A stretch of 64,000 nt of DNA from Marinobacterium rhizophilum DSM 18822 (GTDB taxonomy: Bacteria > Pseudomonadota > Gammaproteobacteria > Pseudomonadales > Balneatricaceae): positions 248,001 through 312,000 of the forward strand of contig NZ_KB899089.1 in assembly GCF_000378045.1 (NCBI RefSeq). Reading direction: 5' to 3'. Below the pieces are notes generated by a model, which ran no database searches, was not told the DNA's origin, and saw only the letters and a list, made by a program, of their open reading frames with translations. A program made the translations under genes and the position numbers. Shown piece by piece: positions 39,133-48,907 of this stretch. How positions within the stretch are numbered: the stretch's first letter is position 1; every line of letters begins with the position of its first letter.

Positions 39133-40626
39133 CTATCTAGCCAGATAACGATGTTCCAGGTGGCGTCGAAACCAGACAGGGTTCAATTCCTCACCGGTTG
39201 CCTCGCGCATGAGCTCGGGCGCCTCCAGCAGGCTACCCCGATGCCAGACCCGCTCACGAAGCCAGTCTGAAAGTGGTCTCAGATCACCCTCACGCAACAG
39301 CGTTTCAAGACCACCGAGATCCCGCGACAGGGCCGCGAACAGTTGGGCGGCGTACATCGCGCCCAGGGTATAGGTGGGGAAATAGCCAAAGCCTCCGTCC
39401 GTCCAGTGGATATCCTGCATACAACCGTTGCGATAGTCACCCGCGGTCGACAGCCCCAGGCCTGCCTGCATCTTCTGATCCCAAAGCTCCGGTATGTCAT
39501 TCACCTCGATGTTGCCTTCGATCAGCGCACGTTCGATCTCGTAGCGCAGCATGACATGGCAGGGATAGGTAACCTCGTCCGCATCAACACGGATCAGGCC
39601 CGGCTTGACCCGCGTATAGAGCCGCTGCAAATTGTCCGACGCCAGCAACGGTGACACGGCGTCGCCGAAGCTCTCTGCCAGCAGCGGTGCAAGCCAATGC
39701 AAAAAGGCCGCATGCCGACCCAGCTGCATCTCGAACAGCAAACTCTGGCTTTCATGTATTCCCATCGAGCGGGCCTGTCCCGCCGGCTGCCCACGCCAGT
39801 TGACGGGCAGATTCTGCTCATAGCAGCCATGGCCTGTTTCATGGATAACGCCCATCAGACCCACGGTGAAGTCATCATCGGTATAGCGCGTTGTGATACG
39901 GACATCCTCCGGCACACCCCCGCAGAACGGGTGTGCACTGATGTCCAGCCGCCCACACTGGAAGTCAAACCCGAGTTGCGACATTACCCGCAGCCCCAGC
40001 GCCCGCTGAGACTCGACAGGGAAGGGCCCCGTCGACCTGGTACAGGTTTCGCCAGACTGCCTGGCGATGATCTCCTGTGACAGTTCGGGCAGCCAGCCGG
40101 CAATATCACCAAAGAGGGTATCCAGCCGCGCCGCCGTCATGCCCGGCTCGTACAGGTCCAGCAGGCTGTCGTAACGGCCACCGCCATTCGCCTGCGCCCT
40201 GACCGAGGCTTCTTCGCGACTGAGCTTCACCACTTCGCGCAGATTGACGGCGAATCCCGACCAGTCATTCTGTTTGCGCTGATCACGCCAGGCATGTTCA
40301 CAGCGCGCGCCGGCCAGCGACTGCGCTCGAACCAGCGCCTCAGGCAACACGGTCGCCTGGCGCCAGACACGACGCATCTCCCGCACGTTGGCCCGCTGGC
40401 TCGTATCGAGGCTGTGCGGCACGACCGCATCGAGCCAGTCACCGACTTCGGGGGCAGTCAGCCTGCGATGGCGAATCAGCGCCAGTTCCGCCATCGCCTC
40501 ACTGCGGGCCTCATTGCTCCCGGCCGGCATCATGGTCGCCTGGTCCCAGTGACAGATTGCTGCCAGATGGTCGAGCCGGTAAAGCTGTTGAAAATGATCC
40601 ACCAGTTGCTGATACGCAGATGTCAT
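39133..40626 (-). CDS. M32 family metallocarboxypeptidase (carboxypeptidase Taq type)
   Basis: Cytosolic zinc carboxypeptidase of 497 residues. The zinc motif HETGH is at 262-266 in VIHETGHGCYEQNLP, with the family motifs GIHESQSLLFE and HWTDGGFGYFPTYTLG downstream. The ATG at 40626 has a strong GGGAGGA site; a frame extension to 40683 is rejected. Members remove C-terminal residues with broad specificity. It stands alone between two parS sites. Confidence 0.93.
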   Translation of the reverse strand: MTSAYQQLVDHFQQLYRLDHLAAICHWDQATMMPAGSNEARSEAMAELALIRHRRLTAPEVGDWLDAVVPHSLDTSQRANVREMRRVWRQATVLPEALVRAQSLAGARCEHAWRDQRKQNDWSGFAVNLREVVKLSREEASVRAQANGGGRYDSLLDLYEPGMTAARLDTLFGDIAGWLPELSQEIIARQSGETCTRSTGPFPVESQRALGLRVMSQLGFDFQCGRLDISAHPFCGGVPEDVRITTRYTDDDFTVGLMGVIHETGHGCYEQNLPVNWRGQPAGQARSMGIHESQSLLFEMQLGRHAAFLHWLAPLLAESFGDAVSPLLASDNLQRLYTRVKPGLIRVDADEVTYPCHVMLRYEIERALIEGNIEVNDIPELWDQKMQAGLGLSTAGDYRNGCMQDIHWTDGGFGYFPTYTLGAMYAAQLFAALSRDLGGLETLLREGDLRPLSDWLRERVWHRGSLLEAPELMREATGEELNPVWFRRHLEHRYLAR

Positions 40627-40796
40627 AGAGTCCTCCCGGTCGGTAGCCTCCCAGACGTCAAGGCGGACGCCAGGACTGGGCAATGGTCATCGCTTTCGGC
40701 CATAATCTGAGCTTGCCCATTCGATGCATTGGCACTTGCCAGTTTAGGCTGAGCCAAGCCCAGCCAACAAACCACGATCAATGAAAAGGAGTTTCC

Positions 40797-41753
40797 ATGG
40801 CCGGCACCAGCCTGTTAGCGCTGCTCGACGATATCGCCACCGTGCTCGACGATATCTCTGTCATGACCAAGGTGGCGGCGAAAAAAACCGCCGGCGTGCT
40901 CGGCGATGACCTGGCGCTCAATGCCGAGCAGGTGACCGGCGTTCGCGCCGAACGCGAGCTTCCGGTGGTCTGGGCGGTGGCCAAGGGCTCCCTGCTGAAC
41001 AAGCTGATCCTGGTACCCGCTGCGCTGTTGATCAGCGCCGTCGCCCCCTGGCTGATTATCCCGATGCTGATGCTCGGCGGTGCCTTTCTCTGCTACGAGG
41101 GCTTTGAAAAAATCGCACACCACTGGCTTCACAGCGCCAGCGAAGAGCAGGCCGAACACCTGGACAAGCTCAAGGCACTCAGCGACCCGGAGGTTGATCT
41201 GGTTGCCTACGAACGCGACAAGATCCGCGGCGCCATCCGCACCGACTTTATTCTGTCGGCCGAGATCATAGTGATTTCCCTGGGCATCGTCAGCGAGTCT
41301 CCGTTCATGACCCAGGTCGCTGTGGTCAGCACCATTGCGTTTTGCATGACTGTCGCCGTCTACAGCCTGGTGGGCGGCATCGTGAAACTGGACGACGCCG
41401 GTCTGTTCCTTGTCAGCCGCAAGGAAGGCTCGCGCCTGCACAGCCTGGGCAAGGGACTCGGACGCCTGCTGCTGCGCGGCGCACCCTGGCTGATGAAAGT
41501 GCTGTCGGTCGTCGGTACCGCAGCCATGTTCCTCGTGGGTGGCGGCATCCTGGTTCACGGCATTCCCGGCGCAGAACACTGGCAACATGGCGTTGTGGAG
41601 CGACTGGCCGAGCAGGCCGGATCTGTGCTGGCCTGGTTCGCCGGACCGCTGAGCAATGCCCTAGTGGGGATACTCGCCGGAGCCATTCTGGTCGGCCTGA
41701 TCCAGCTTGGCACTCGCGTGTTCAGGCGGGCGGGATCACCAGGTTCCACGTGA
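40797..41753 (+). CDS. DUF808 family membrane protein (YedI-like)
   Basis: A 318-residue protein with N-terminal [33 protein letters not shown] split over its first 32 residues, typical of DUF808/YedI, and about six membrane helices. No biochemical function is known. The stop codon lies inside the third parS site, and a strong terminator follows 31 bases later. Confidence 0.88.
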   Translation: MAGTSLLALLDDIATVLDDISVMTKVAAKKTAGVLGDDLALNAEQVTGVRAERELPVVWAVAKGSLLNKLILVPAALLISAVAPWLIIPMLMLGGAFLCYEGFEKIAHHWLHSASEEQAEHLDKLKALSDPEVDLVAYERDKIRGAIRTDFILSAEIIVISLGIVSESPFMTQVAVVSTIAFCMTVAVYSLVGGIVKLDDAGLFLVSRKEGSRLHSLGKGLGRLLLRGAPWLMKVLSVVGTAAMFLVGGGILVHGIPGAEHWQHGVVERLAEQAGSVLAWFAGPLSNALVGILAGAILVGLIQLGTRVFRRAGSPGST

Positions 41754-41757
41754 AACA
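41742..41757. promoter_or_regulatory. parS: parS centromere site 3
   Basis: GGTTCCACGTGAAACA, 14 of 16 to TGTTTCACGTGAAACA and 15 of 16 to the TGTTCCACGTGAAACA form. It overlaps the last codons and the TGA of the DUF808 gene. Confidence 0.82.
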
Positions 41758-41784
41758 TATCCTTGTGCAGACCTGAAACGAGCG

Positions 41785-41808
41785 GGCCGGCAATGCCGGC
41801 CTTTTTTT
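41785..41808 (+). terminator. Rho-independent terminator after DUF808 gene
   Basis: Stem GGCCGGC/GCCGGCC with a three-base loop and seven T residues, 31 bases past the stop. Confidence 0.9.
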
Positions 41809-42457
41809 CATCCCGGAACTAACGTTCGCTTCCCAGCATGAAAGTTCGTTCCGATGCGCTGGTACAGGGCGTCGACCGCTGTGATAGCCATAGGCTTCAG
41901 CCTGAAGCCTTGAATGGAAAGTCCCAACCTTGGCGGCCAGGAAGCTGCCCGCCTTAACCCCCAATACACTCATGGGCAGACGGTCATTGCACAGGGAAGC
42001 GACAACCTGGCGTGCTGCCAGCGCACCCGCGTTTCGCCAAAATTGCAGTAGATCAGACTTCCTGTCACCGCTGCTCAGAGTCACGATAACTCGCGGTGCG
42101 ATACGGTGGCTCAGCCAGACATTTGAAACAGGGGACCGAGCAGGATGGCATCTCAGCCGTCACGTTACGGTGAAGGGAAGCGGGTCCAGCGAAACTTCAG
42201 ACAGGTCGGTGTGCTAGCGAATTTCGTGAGTGTGGAAAAGGACAGACGGTTTGTACGAGGCAGGAGGATCACCCGAGCGGGTATTCTTCATCAGCGTTGC
42301 ACCAGGGCATGCGCCTCTCGATCGGAGCGGGCAGAACAGCCTCGGCTACCACAACAGCGATACCGGGATCGACAGGCACCGGTTCCTGGCCGCGGCTTCG
42401 CCGCCCCCCGCACAAACCCCAGGTAACGGAAGACCAGGGAGTGCAATGAAAAGTACC
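41809..42457. other. Unassigned 650-base stretch between convergent genes
   Basis: No recognisable gene or RNA. A leftward frame of about 120 codons (41722-42084) is open but has no ribosome site, overlaps a terminator and shows no known domain. No group II intron domain V or insertion sequence ends were found. It may be a decayed gene. Confidence 0.4.
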
Positions 42458-42478
42458 GGCTGCGCCAAGGGCACAGCC
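42458..42478 (-). terminator. Hairpin after antiporter-family gene
   Basis: Nine-pair stem (one G-T pair) GGCTGCGCC/GGCACAGCC with a three-base loop, 19 bases past the stop of the leftward permease gene; on the minus strand it is followed by GGTACTTTTC, a weak T tract. Confidence 0.4.
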
Positions 42479-42496
42479 GACAGAATCAACCCGGTC

Positions 42497-43951
42497 TTAG
42501 AGGGTTGTCGCAGCCACCCAGCCGAAGACCATCAACGGCAGGTTGTAGTGCAGGAAGGTGGGGACAACCGTGTCCCACATATGGTTGTGCTGTCCGTCGA
42601 TATTGAGACCCGCGGTTGGGCCGAGCGTCGAATCCGAGGCTGGAGAACCGGCGTCGCCCAGTGCCGCGGCCGTACCCACCAGCGCCACGATGGCAATCGG
42701 TGAAAAGCCCAGTTGCATGGCCAGCGGTACATAGATGGCGGCGATAATTGGAATCGTTGAAAACGAAGACCCTATCCCCAGGGTAATCAGCAAGCCGACC
42801 ACCAGCATCGCCAGTGCTGCCATGCCCTTGCTGCCGCCCATCAGCTGCGCCGAGGCACTGACCAAAGAGGCGATATGCCCGGTATCACGAAGCACCTGGG
42901 CAAAGCCGCTGGCGGCGATCATGATGAAACCGACCATGGCCAGCATCTTCATGCCTTCGGTGAAGGCATCGTCACCCTCGCTCCATTTCAAGACACCCGA
43001 CAGCGAAAAGATAAGGAAGCCAATCAGGCCGCCCAGCACCATCGAATCCGTTTCCAGCTGTACCAGAAACGCCGCCAGGATTGCACCTGCGGCCACCAGC
43101 ATTGTCTTGGCGGAATAGGGCACCCCGGTACTTTCGGTACGCGCAATACGGTCCATGTCGTAATCACGCTTGCCACGATAGCTGAAGAAGATTGCGACCA
43201 GCAGGCCGAAAATCATCCCCATCGCCGGGATCAGCATGGCGGAAAACGGATCGATTCCCTGAACGTCGAGCCCGCTCTTGGCGATGTTCGCCAGCAGAAT
43301 ATCGTTCAGGAAGATGGAACCGAATCCAACCGGCAGCAGCATGTAGGGCGTGACCAGACCGAAGGTCAGTACACAGGCAACGAGCCTGCGGTCCATGCGC
43401 AGCTTCGCCATGACGAAAAGCAGCGGCGGCACCAGCAGCGGAATAAAGGCGATATGGATCGGAATGATGTTCTGTGACGCGCAGGCGAACACCAGCAACA
43501 GGCCGATCAGCCCGTAGCGAATCTGCCCGACACGTTTAACGTTGTCGCTCTTGCCCAGCATCATGGCGATTCTGTCCGCCAGCATGTGGGGAATACCGGA
43601 CTTGGAGATCGCTACTGCAAAGGCACCCAGTAACGCATAGCTCAAGGCGATCTGGGCGCCGCCGCTCAAACCTGTGTTAAAGGACGCCAGCGTTTTCTCG
43701 ACCGACAGGCCACCGATCACGCCGCCAAGCAAGGAGGCGGTGATAAGCGAGATAACGACGTTAACCCTGACAAGGCTGAGCAGCAGCATGGCCAGTACGC
43801 TGACCAGCACGGCGTTCATGCCAAAGCCGACCGGGTCGATCGTGCGATACAGAACATAACCGGCAATTGCCGCAAACAGGGCAATGACGATGCGGGAAAC
43901 TCCTTGCTCCGAGACAGCAGGAACTGATAGATCATGACTCACGATGCGCAT
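42497..43951 (-). CDS. Na+/H+ antiporter-family permease (YuiF/NhaC-like), candidate histidine transporter
   Basis: A 484-residue inner-membrane protein with about 12 helices and the ion transporter superfamily motifs, including IGSSFSTIPIIAAIYVPLA and GTAAALGDAGSPASDSTLGPTAG. Homologues are annotated as Na+/H+ antiporter family or YuiF. Lying just downstream of hutH in the same direction, it more probably imports histidine or a related amino acid, which is inference. The first ATG (43951) touches its AAGAGGA site; a GTG at 43942 has better spacing and may be the true start. Confidence 0.8.
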   Translation of the reverse strand: MRIVSHDLSVPAVSEQGVSRIVIALFAAIAGYVLYRTIDPVGFGMNAVLVSVLAMLLLSLVRVNVVISLITASLLGGVIGGLSVEKTLASFNTGLSGGAQIALSYALLGAFAVAISKSGIPHMLADRIAMMLGKSDNVKRVGQIRYGLIGLLLVFACASQNIIPIHIAFIPLLVPPLLFVMAKLRMDRRLVACVLTFGLVTPYMLLPVGFGSIFLNDILLANIAKSGLDVQGIDPFSAMLIPAMGMIFGLLVAIFFSYRGKRDYDMDRIARTESTGVPYSAKTMLVAAGAILAAFLVQLETDSMVLGGLIGFLIFSLSGVLKWSEGDDAFTEGMKMLAMVGFIMIAASGFAQVLRDTGHIASLVSASAQLMGGSKGMAALAMLVVGLLITLGIGSSFSTIPIIAAIYVPLAMQLGFSPIAIVALVGTAAALGDAGSPASDSTLGPTAGLNIDGQHNHMWDTVVPTFLHYNLPLMVFGWVAATTL

Positions 43952-44251
43952 TCCTCTTAATTTTTATATGGATACACAGAACGTATTCCCGGCTGAGTGC
44001 CGGTGACTCCCCCAAAGGCACTGGCATGGAGTCGCATCCCCATCAATGCCGGGCCTGTGTTCCACAGGCGCGCAAGGGTGCAGGGATCCGAGCTCCGATG
44101 CAACCCCGGCACATTAAACCGGGGTAGCACGGTGCAGCTATCCAGTGTGACTTTGGCAGAAGCCGGTCTTGGCGCTTTGCTGGCTCACAGCAAAACGGAT
44201 GCCGCACGCAAAGGAAACCTTGCGCTGCAGGCAACAGGGCTGCCGCCGGGC
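43952..44251. other. 300-base gap between hutH and permease
   Basis: No gene found. A hairpin CCCCGG/CCGGGG lies at 44104-44124. The gap is long for a simple operon, so the permease may have its own promoter, but none was recognised. Confidence 0.5.
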
Positions 44252-45784
44252 TCAGTGGCTCGGCAGCAGATTCGGGGGCATATAACGATTGAGCGCGCCG
44301 CTCTGGATGAGTTGTTGAGCCTTCTCTATGTCCGGCGCAAAATACCGGTCCTTGTCATAGAAGGGCACCCGGGCGCGCAGCTCCGCCTTGGCGGCCTCGA
44401 CCAGCTCGGCGGCTTTGAGCGGTGCACGAAAATCCAGTCCCTGGCAGGCACCCAGGTATTCGACCGCCAGAATGCCGGCGGTATTGTCTGCCATGTCCCG
44501 CAGGCGACGGGCGGCAAAGGTTGCCATGGAGACATGGTCTTCCTGGTTGGCGGAGGTTGGCAGGCTGTCGACCGATGCCGGATGGGCCAGGGTCTTGTTT
44601 TCCGACGCCAGGGCCGCGCCCGTGACCTGGGCGATCATGAAGCCCGAATTGACACCGCCATTGTCCACCAGGAAGGGCGGCAATTTACTCAGGTTGGAAT
44701 CGATCAGCAACGCCATGCGCCGCTCGGACAACGAGCCGATCTCGGCGATCGCCAGCGCCAGGTTGTCGGCGGCCATGGCCACCGGTTCAGCGTGGAAGTT
44801 GCCAGCCGAAATAAACTCATCGGTGTCGACAAAGACCAGGGGGTTATCGGAAACCGCATTGGCTTCGATGAGCAGTACCTCGGCTGCCTGTCGAATCTGC
44901 TGCAGGCAGGCCCCCATTACCTGGGGCTGACAGCGCAGCGAGTAGGGGTCCTGCACCTTTTCACAGCCCTGGTGCGAGTCGCCAATCTCGGAGTGCTCGC
45001 CCAGCAAGTGACGATAGGCCAGGGCGGCGTCCATCTGGCCGATCTGACCACGCACTTCATGTACTCGAGGATCAAACGGGCGACGGCTGCCCAAGGCCGC
45101 CTCCACCGATGAGGCGCCGGCCACGACGGCCGCAGCAAACAGATCTTCGGCCCCGAACAGGCCCTCCAGCGCAAAGGCAGTAGACGCCTGCGTGCCGTTC
45201 AGCAACGCCAGGCCTTCCTTGGGCGCCAGGGTGATGGGCTCCAGGCCGGCAATACGCAGGCCTTCGGCGCCGGACAGCCGCTCGCCCTGGTAGGTCACCT
45301 CACCTTCACCCAGCAGCACGGTACTCATATGGGCCAGGGGAGCCAGGTCACCGGACGCACCGACAGATCCCTTTTGCGGTACGCAGGGGTACACCTGTGC
45401 ATTCACCAGCTGAATCAGTGCCTCGATCACCTCAAGACGAATTCCGGAATAGCCTCGCGCCAGGGAATTGATCTTGAGGGTCATCATCAGACGCACGGTG
45501 GATTCAGACATCAGCGCACCGATACCGGCCGCATGGGACAACACGATACTGCGCTGCAGCAGCTCAAGATCCTGCGGTGCGATACGGGTGTTGGCGAGCA
45601 GGCCGAATCCTGTATTGATACCGTAAACCACGCGCTCCTGCTGTATCACCCGTGACACCGCCGCAGCACTGGCATGGATTGCCTCGTGACTGGATGAATC
45701 CAGCGCCAGTTCAACAGGAGACTGCGCCACGGCGCGAAGGTCGGCAAGTGTCATCTGACCGGGCTGAATGGTAAGTGTGTACAT
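44252..45784 (-). CDS. hutH: Histidine ammonia-lyase
   Basis: Deaminates histidine to urocanate. The 510-residue protein has the MIO-forming Ala-Ser-Gly at 143-145 in [12 protein letters not shown] and the Ser83-His84 pair in VLSHAAGIG that marks histidine rather than tyrosine or phenylalanine lyases. The ATG at 45784 has AGGAAA before it; the ATG at 45799 would place that site inside the gene. No hutU, hutI or hutG is nearby, so it is an orphan here, with only a permease downstream. A TGTATATACA palindrome upstream resembles HutC operators. Confidence 0.93.
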   Translation of the reverse strand: MYTLTIQPGQMTLADLRAVAQSPVELALDSSSHEAIHASAAAVSRVIQQERVVYGINTGFGLLANTRIAPQDLELLQRSIVLSHAAGIGALMSESTVRLMMTLKINSLARGYSGIRLEVIEALIQLVNAQVYPCVPQKGSVGASGDLAPLAHMSTVLLGEGEVTYQGERLSGAEGLRIAGLEPITLAPKEGLALLNGTQASTAFALEGLFGAEDLFAAAVVAGASSVEAALGSRRPFDPRVHEVRGQIGQMDAALAYRHLLGEHSEIGDSHQGCEKVQDPYSLRCQPQVMGACLQQIRQAAEVLLIEANAVSDNPLVFVDTDEFISAGNFHAEPVAMAADNLALAIAEIGSLSERRMALLIDSNLSKLPPFLVDNGGVNSGFMIAQVTGAALASENKTLAHPASVDSLPTSANQEDHVSMATFAARRLRDMADNTAGILAVEYLGACQGLDFRAPLKAAELVEAAKAELRARVPFYDKDRYFAPDIEKAQQLIQSGALNRYMPPNLLPSH

Positions 45785-46342
45785 CGTCGTTTCCTGCATT
45801 CTTGTGGTTGGTCACGCCTTTGCGGCCAGGGTTCCTGCTGTCCGAACAGGACAGAGACACCCTATCGCTTCGCACATTTGTATATACATATATATATTAA
45901 CAAGCCGACCCTGCGCAACACGCGAACCCCGCATCATCCCGGCCAACGCCGTGTCTTTGGCCGGAATCACAGCGGCAAAACACGTTGACACCCGCAACCA
46001 CTCTTTAGAAGTCTAATTATTTTCCTTAATTATCAATTTGTTATGTTTAAAAACAGCATTCGTCAGCATTCATGGCCCGGCAGCTCAGCGCCTGTTCTCG
46101 GCCGATTCAAAAAATTGCACGCCCATTAATACTGCTGATGTTGCCAGTATGGCACCTCAAACTCCCTGCCTGCGACCGCGTTGCCAGGCAGCCGCGAGCC
46201 GGATGCGCTCCACCTCAATACCGTCAAATAGCAGCGTTAACAGCACATTGTGGCTTTGGTGTTGTCTCTACAAGTAAGAGCTCCGAAAAGAGCGCGATGT
46301 TCGCTTAAGCTTGTTTTAACAAAAGATACGGGAGAGGTTGCC
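45785..46342. other. Divergent intergenic region upstream of hutH
   Basis: 558 bases without a gene. An AT-rich core (45877-45900) holds the palindrome TGTATATACA (45879-45888), and CTGTCC-GAACA-GGACAG lies at 45838-45854. The rest, up to the start of the orphan protein gene, shows no repeats or RNA structure that could be recognised by eye. Confidence 0.5.
45879..45888. promoter_or_regulatory. Candidate HutC-type operator
   Basis: TGTATATACA, a perfect palindrome preceded by TT, about 95 bases upstream of hutH. HutC operators in Pseudomonas contain a TTGTATxTACAAG-like core, so repression by a GntR/HutC regulator is plausible. No hutC gene is in the window. Confidence 0.4.
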
Positions 46343-47077
46343 GTGTCGGGTCGCTGGTCGTTTTACCTTGCCATTGAAGGGCACAGTACCTTTGGCAAAC
46401 CCATAGAAGACGTACTCGAAGCACAGAATCAGCTGATGCAGGCCATCTTCAGGGTGGGGCGCTACTGCTACCCGCAGCACCCCGACCAACTGTTCGTGCT
46501 GCAATGCGGCGATGGTTTCCTGGTCGCCAGCGAATTCCACGAGGAATCCCTCGAGCGCTGCGCCACCATCGCGGTGGCCGTCATGCAACATATCGCCTCC
46601 GGTGGCCGCTGGTGCCGCGGCGCCATCACCGAAGGTGAACTGAGCGATATTCAGGACAGCTATCCGCAGGAAGTCCGTGACTGCTTCGTCGAGGACCACA
46701 CCTATTCGATGCACATGGGTTTGATGACGACGAGCCCGGTAATGGGTACGGCGCTCACCCAGGCCCTGGCGCTGGACAGGATTGGCCCGCAGGGCCCGCT
46801 GCTGTTTATAAGGCAGCCGATGACACCGCGCCTCGGTGCCGCCGTACCTGTCGTAGAGATGAAGGCATGCGGGCTAACCTCGATCGACTGGGTACACATG
46901 CGTACCCCGCTGCTCAGCGAATTGCGCCGTAAGGCGACACTTGAATGGCAGGATGCCGAGGTACTGGAAAGCCAGCTCGACAACTACTGCCGGACTCACG
47001 CCGTGCCCGAAGACTGGGCCAGGAATGTCCACCAGCTGCTGCATATTCCCTCTGCCCACCACCAGGCCACCGACTAA
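46343..47077 (+). CDS. Uncharacterised protein with class III cyclase-like fold
   Basis: A 244-residue soluble protein not assignable to a named family. Translation starts at GTG 46343, which has a strong GGGAGAGG site five bases upstream; the open frame extends to 46250. Motif pattern FYLAIEGHSTFGKP ... LQCGDGFLVAS ... CRGAITEGELSD ... GTALTQALALD resembles degenerate nucleotidyl cyclase-homology domains seen in stand-alone bacterial proteins, in the same order and spacing. The metal-binding Asp of the first motif is Glu here and the second is in GDG. Catalysis is uncertain. Neighbours give no clue. Confidence 0.65.
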   Translation: MSGRWSFYLAIEGHSTFGKPIEDVLEAQNQLMQAIFRVGRYCYPQHPDQLFVLQCGDGFLVASEFHEESLERCATIAVAVMQHIASGGRWCRGAITEGELSDIQDSYPQEVRDCFVEDHTYSMHMGLMTTSPVMGTALTQALALDRIGPQGPLLFIRQPMTPRLGAAVPVVEMKACGLTSIDWVHMRTPLLSELRRKATLEWQDAEVLESQLDNYCRTHAVPEDWARNVHQLLHIPSAHHQATD

Positions 47078-47180
47078 CAAGAGAGCCCGCGCAACCCCCC
47101 CTGCGAAAGGGCGCTCAGCTAACCCGCAAAGGGCTCAGCCTTGGTAACGCCGGTTCGTTCAAGCCAACAGAAACCGACCC

Positions 47181-47798
47181 TCAGGCAAGGACCATGACAT
47201 CCTGTAAAGGACGGCGGGGCTTTTGCGGCCAGTTATTTGCCAACCCGTAACCTATCGTCACCAGCATCACCGGCACTTCACTGGCATCGAGCTCAAAGGC
47301 CTTCACCACGGCATCGGTATCGAATCCACTCATGGCACCACTGGACAACCCCATGCCCTCGGCTGCCAGCATCAGCGTCATCGCCGCCAAAGAGGCGGAG
47401 CGAAATGCCTCGTCGCGTTGCAACTGCGGATTCCCCTGATGTGCCTCCGTGGCCATCGCGACCCAGGCATCGGCGACCGACTGCGGCACAATGCCTGCCG
47501 CCACCGAAGGCTGCAGTGCTCGTGGCATACTCCTGTGAGCACCAAGGGTTCCGCACACAATAAAGGTTACCGCCGCATCCTCTACCTGCTGTTGCCCAAA
47601 AGACACAGCCTTAAGGCGAGCCTTGGCCTCTGCGCTGCGCACCGCAACAAACTTCCAGTTCTGGGCATTGAAGGCCGAAGGGGCACGGGTCGCCAGACGC
47701 ACCAGCTCGGTGAGCTGCTGATCAGACAGGCTGCGCGCAGGATCATAGCGGCCGGTGGATACCCGTGACTCGATAAGGTTCTTGATCGGATTGAACAT
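47181..47798 (-). CDS. Nitroreductase family protein
   Basis: A 205-residue flavin (FMN) oxidoreductase. The N-terminal SRVSTGRYDPARSLSDQQL contains the phosphate-binding arginines, and ATRAPSAFNAQNWKFVAVRS and GMGLSSGAMSGFD are typical nitroreductase elements. The ATG at 47798 has AGGAGA at good spacing. Such enzymes reduce quinones or nitro compounds with NAD(P)H. It stands alone; substrate unknown. Confidence 0.88.
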   Translation of the reverse strand: MFNPIKNLIESRVSTGRYDPARSLSDQQLTELVRLATRAPSAFNAQNWKFVAVRSAEAKARLKAVSFGQQQVEDAAVTFIVCGTLGAHRSMPRALQPSVAAGIVPQSVADAWVAMATEAHQGNPQLQRDEAFRSASLAAMTLMLAAEGMGLSSGAMSGFDTDAVVKAFELDASEVPVMLVTIGYGLANNWPQKPRRPLQDVMVLA

Positions 47799-47962
47799 CT
47801 GAATCTCCTGTAAAATTGATGCTGATAATGACCCGGCGGGTTAAACCATGAAGCAGGGATGCTGCATCATTAGGTCTTCCGTTGAAAAAGATGGCCCAAT
47901 GCGAACTCCGCATATTCCCCTTCGAAACATCCACCAGGTTCACGCACTTGCGCTTGAGGTCG

Positions 47963-48862
47963 TTAGCGAACGGGAGCGGGCGACACTGCAGGACGCCGGG
48001 CACTGGACGCCCACTGAACGGCAAGAATGCTGCCGAGCACCGCAACGAAGCCCAGCAGGGCGACACCCGTCAGGCGCTGCCCGAGTAGCGCCCAGCCAAA
48101 CACGACGGCCGTCAGCGGACTGAGCAGACCGAGGGACGACACCGCTACCGGCGACAGGCGGGCAATGCCGCGGAACCAGAGCACATAGGCCAGCAGGGCA
48201 CCAAACAGCGACAGGTACAGGTACCCCAGCACCTGGGTCGCACCCAGTGACGGCAGCGGTGGGTCAATGATCCAGGCGACCGGCAGCAACAGGAGGCCGC
48301 CCACCAGCAACTGCCAGCCGGTAAAGGCGAGCAGGGGCACATCGGGTCGCCAGCGCTGTGAGAGGTAGGTGCCGGTCGCCATGCAGATGGCACCGACCAG
48401 CGCCGCCGCGATACCCAGTGCATCCCAGCGGGCCCCCGGAGACAGCAGCAGCGCCGCCATGCCCGCCACCCCCGTGACACAGGCCACCACGGCGAACCAG
48501 GCCGGCTGACGCTTGTCGATGGACCAGGCCAACCCGATGACCAGCAGCGGCTGGATGGCCCCGACCACCGCCGCCAGCCCGCCCGGCAACCGGTAGGCGG
48601 CCACAAACAGCAGGGCCTGGAAGAAGCCGATATTCAGCGCGGCAAGCACCGTAAGGCGGCCCCATTCGGATTTGCGCAGCAGGTGCCGGCTAAACAGCAC
48701 CAGCAGGATGCCGGCCGGAAGCGTGCGCAGCACCGCGGCGGTAAAGGGTCGGTCCGGCGGCAGCAGTTCGGTGGTGACGATATAGGTAGAACCCCAGATG
48801 GCCGGCGCCAGGGCGGTGATCAGTACATCGATCCAGACGGGATGTGAAGTGCGGTTGCCCAT
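47963..48862 (-). CDS. EamA/DMT family transporter
   Basis: A 299-residue inner-membrane exporter with ten helices in two EamA repeats; the opening ALAPAIWGSTYIVTTELLPPDRP is typical of YedA/RhaT-like exporters of amino acids or drugs. It is divergent from a MarR-family gene, and two palindromes in between suggest it is the regulator's target. Substrate unknown. Confidence 0.88.
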   Translation of the reverse strand: MGNRTSHPVWIDVLITALAPAIWGSTYIVTTELLPPDRPFTAAVLRTLPAGILLVLFSRHLLRKSEWGRLTVLAALNIGFFQALLFVAAYRLPGGLAAVVGAIQPLLVIGLAWSIDKRQPAWFAVVACVTGVAGMAALLLSPGARWDALGIAAALVGAICMATGTYLSQRWRPDVPLLAFTGWQLLVGGLLLLPVAWIIDPPLPSLGATQVLGYLYLSLFGALLAYVLWFRGIARLSPVAVSSLGLLSPLTAVVFGWALLGQRLTGVALLGFVAVLGSILAVQWASSARRPAVSPAPVR

Positions 48863-48867
48863 GATAT

Positions 48868-48885
48868 TATCTTCAATTCAAGACA
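48868..48885. promoter_or_regulatory. MarR operator-like palindrome, site 1 (imperfect)
   Basis: TATCTTCA-AT-TCAAGACA, differing from the perfect second site by two symmetric-arm changes. It lies immediately upstream of the EamA start codon, where bound repressor would block its transcription. Confidence 0.65.
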
Positions 48886-48907
48886 AAAACCGAGTCTCGC
48901 ACGACTT

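Noticed and set aside
41809-42457. Possible group II intron or retroelement
   Set aside because: No domain V hairpin, no GTGCG start with matching 3' end and no reverse transcriptase were found.
45838-45854. Palindrome CTGTCC-GAACA-GGACAG upstream of hutH as a second operator
   Set aside because: Short arms and no match to a known regulator; chance cannot be excluded.
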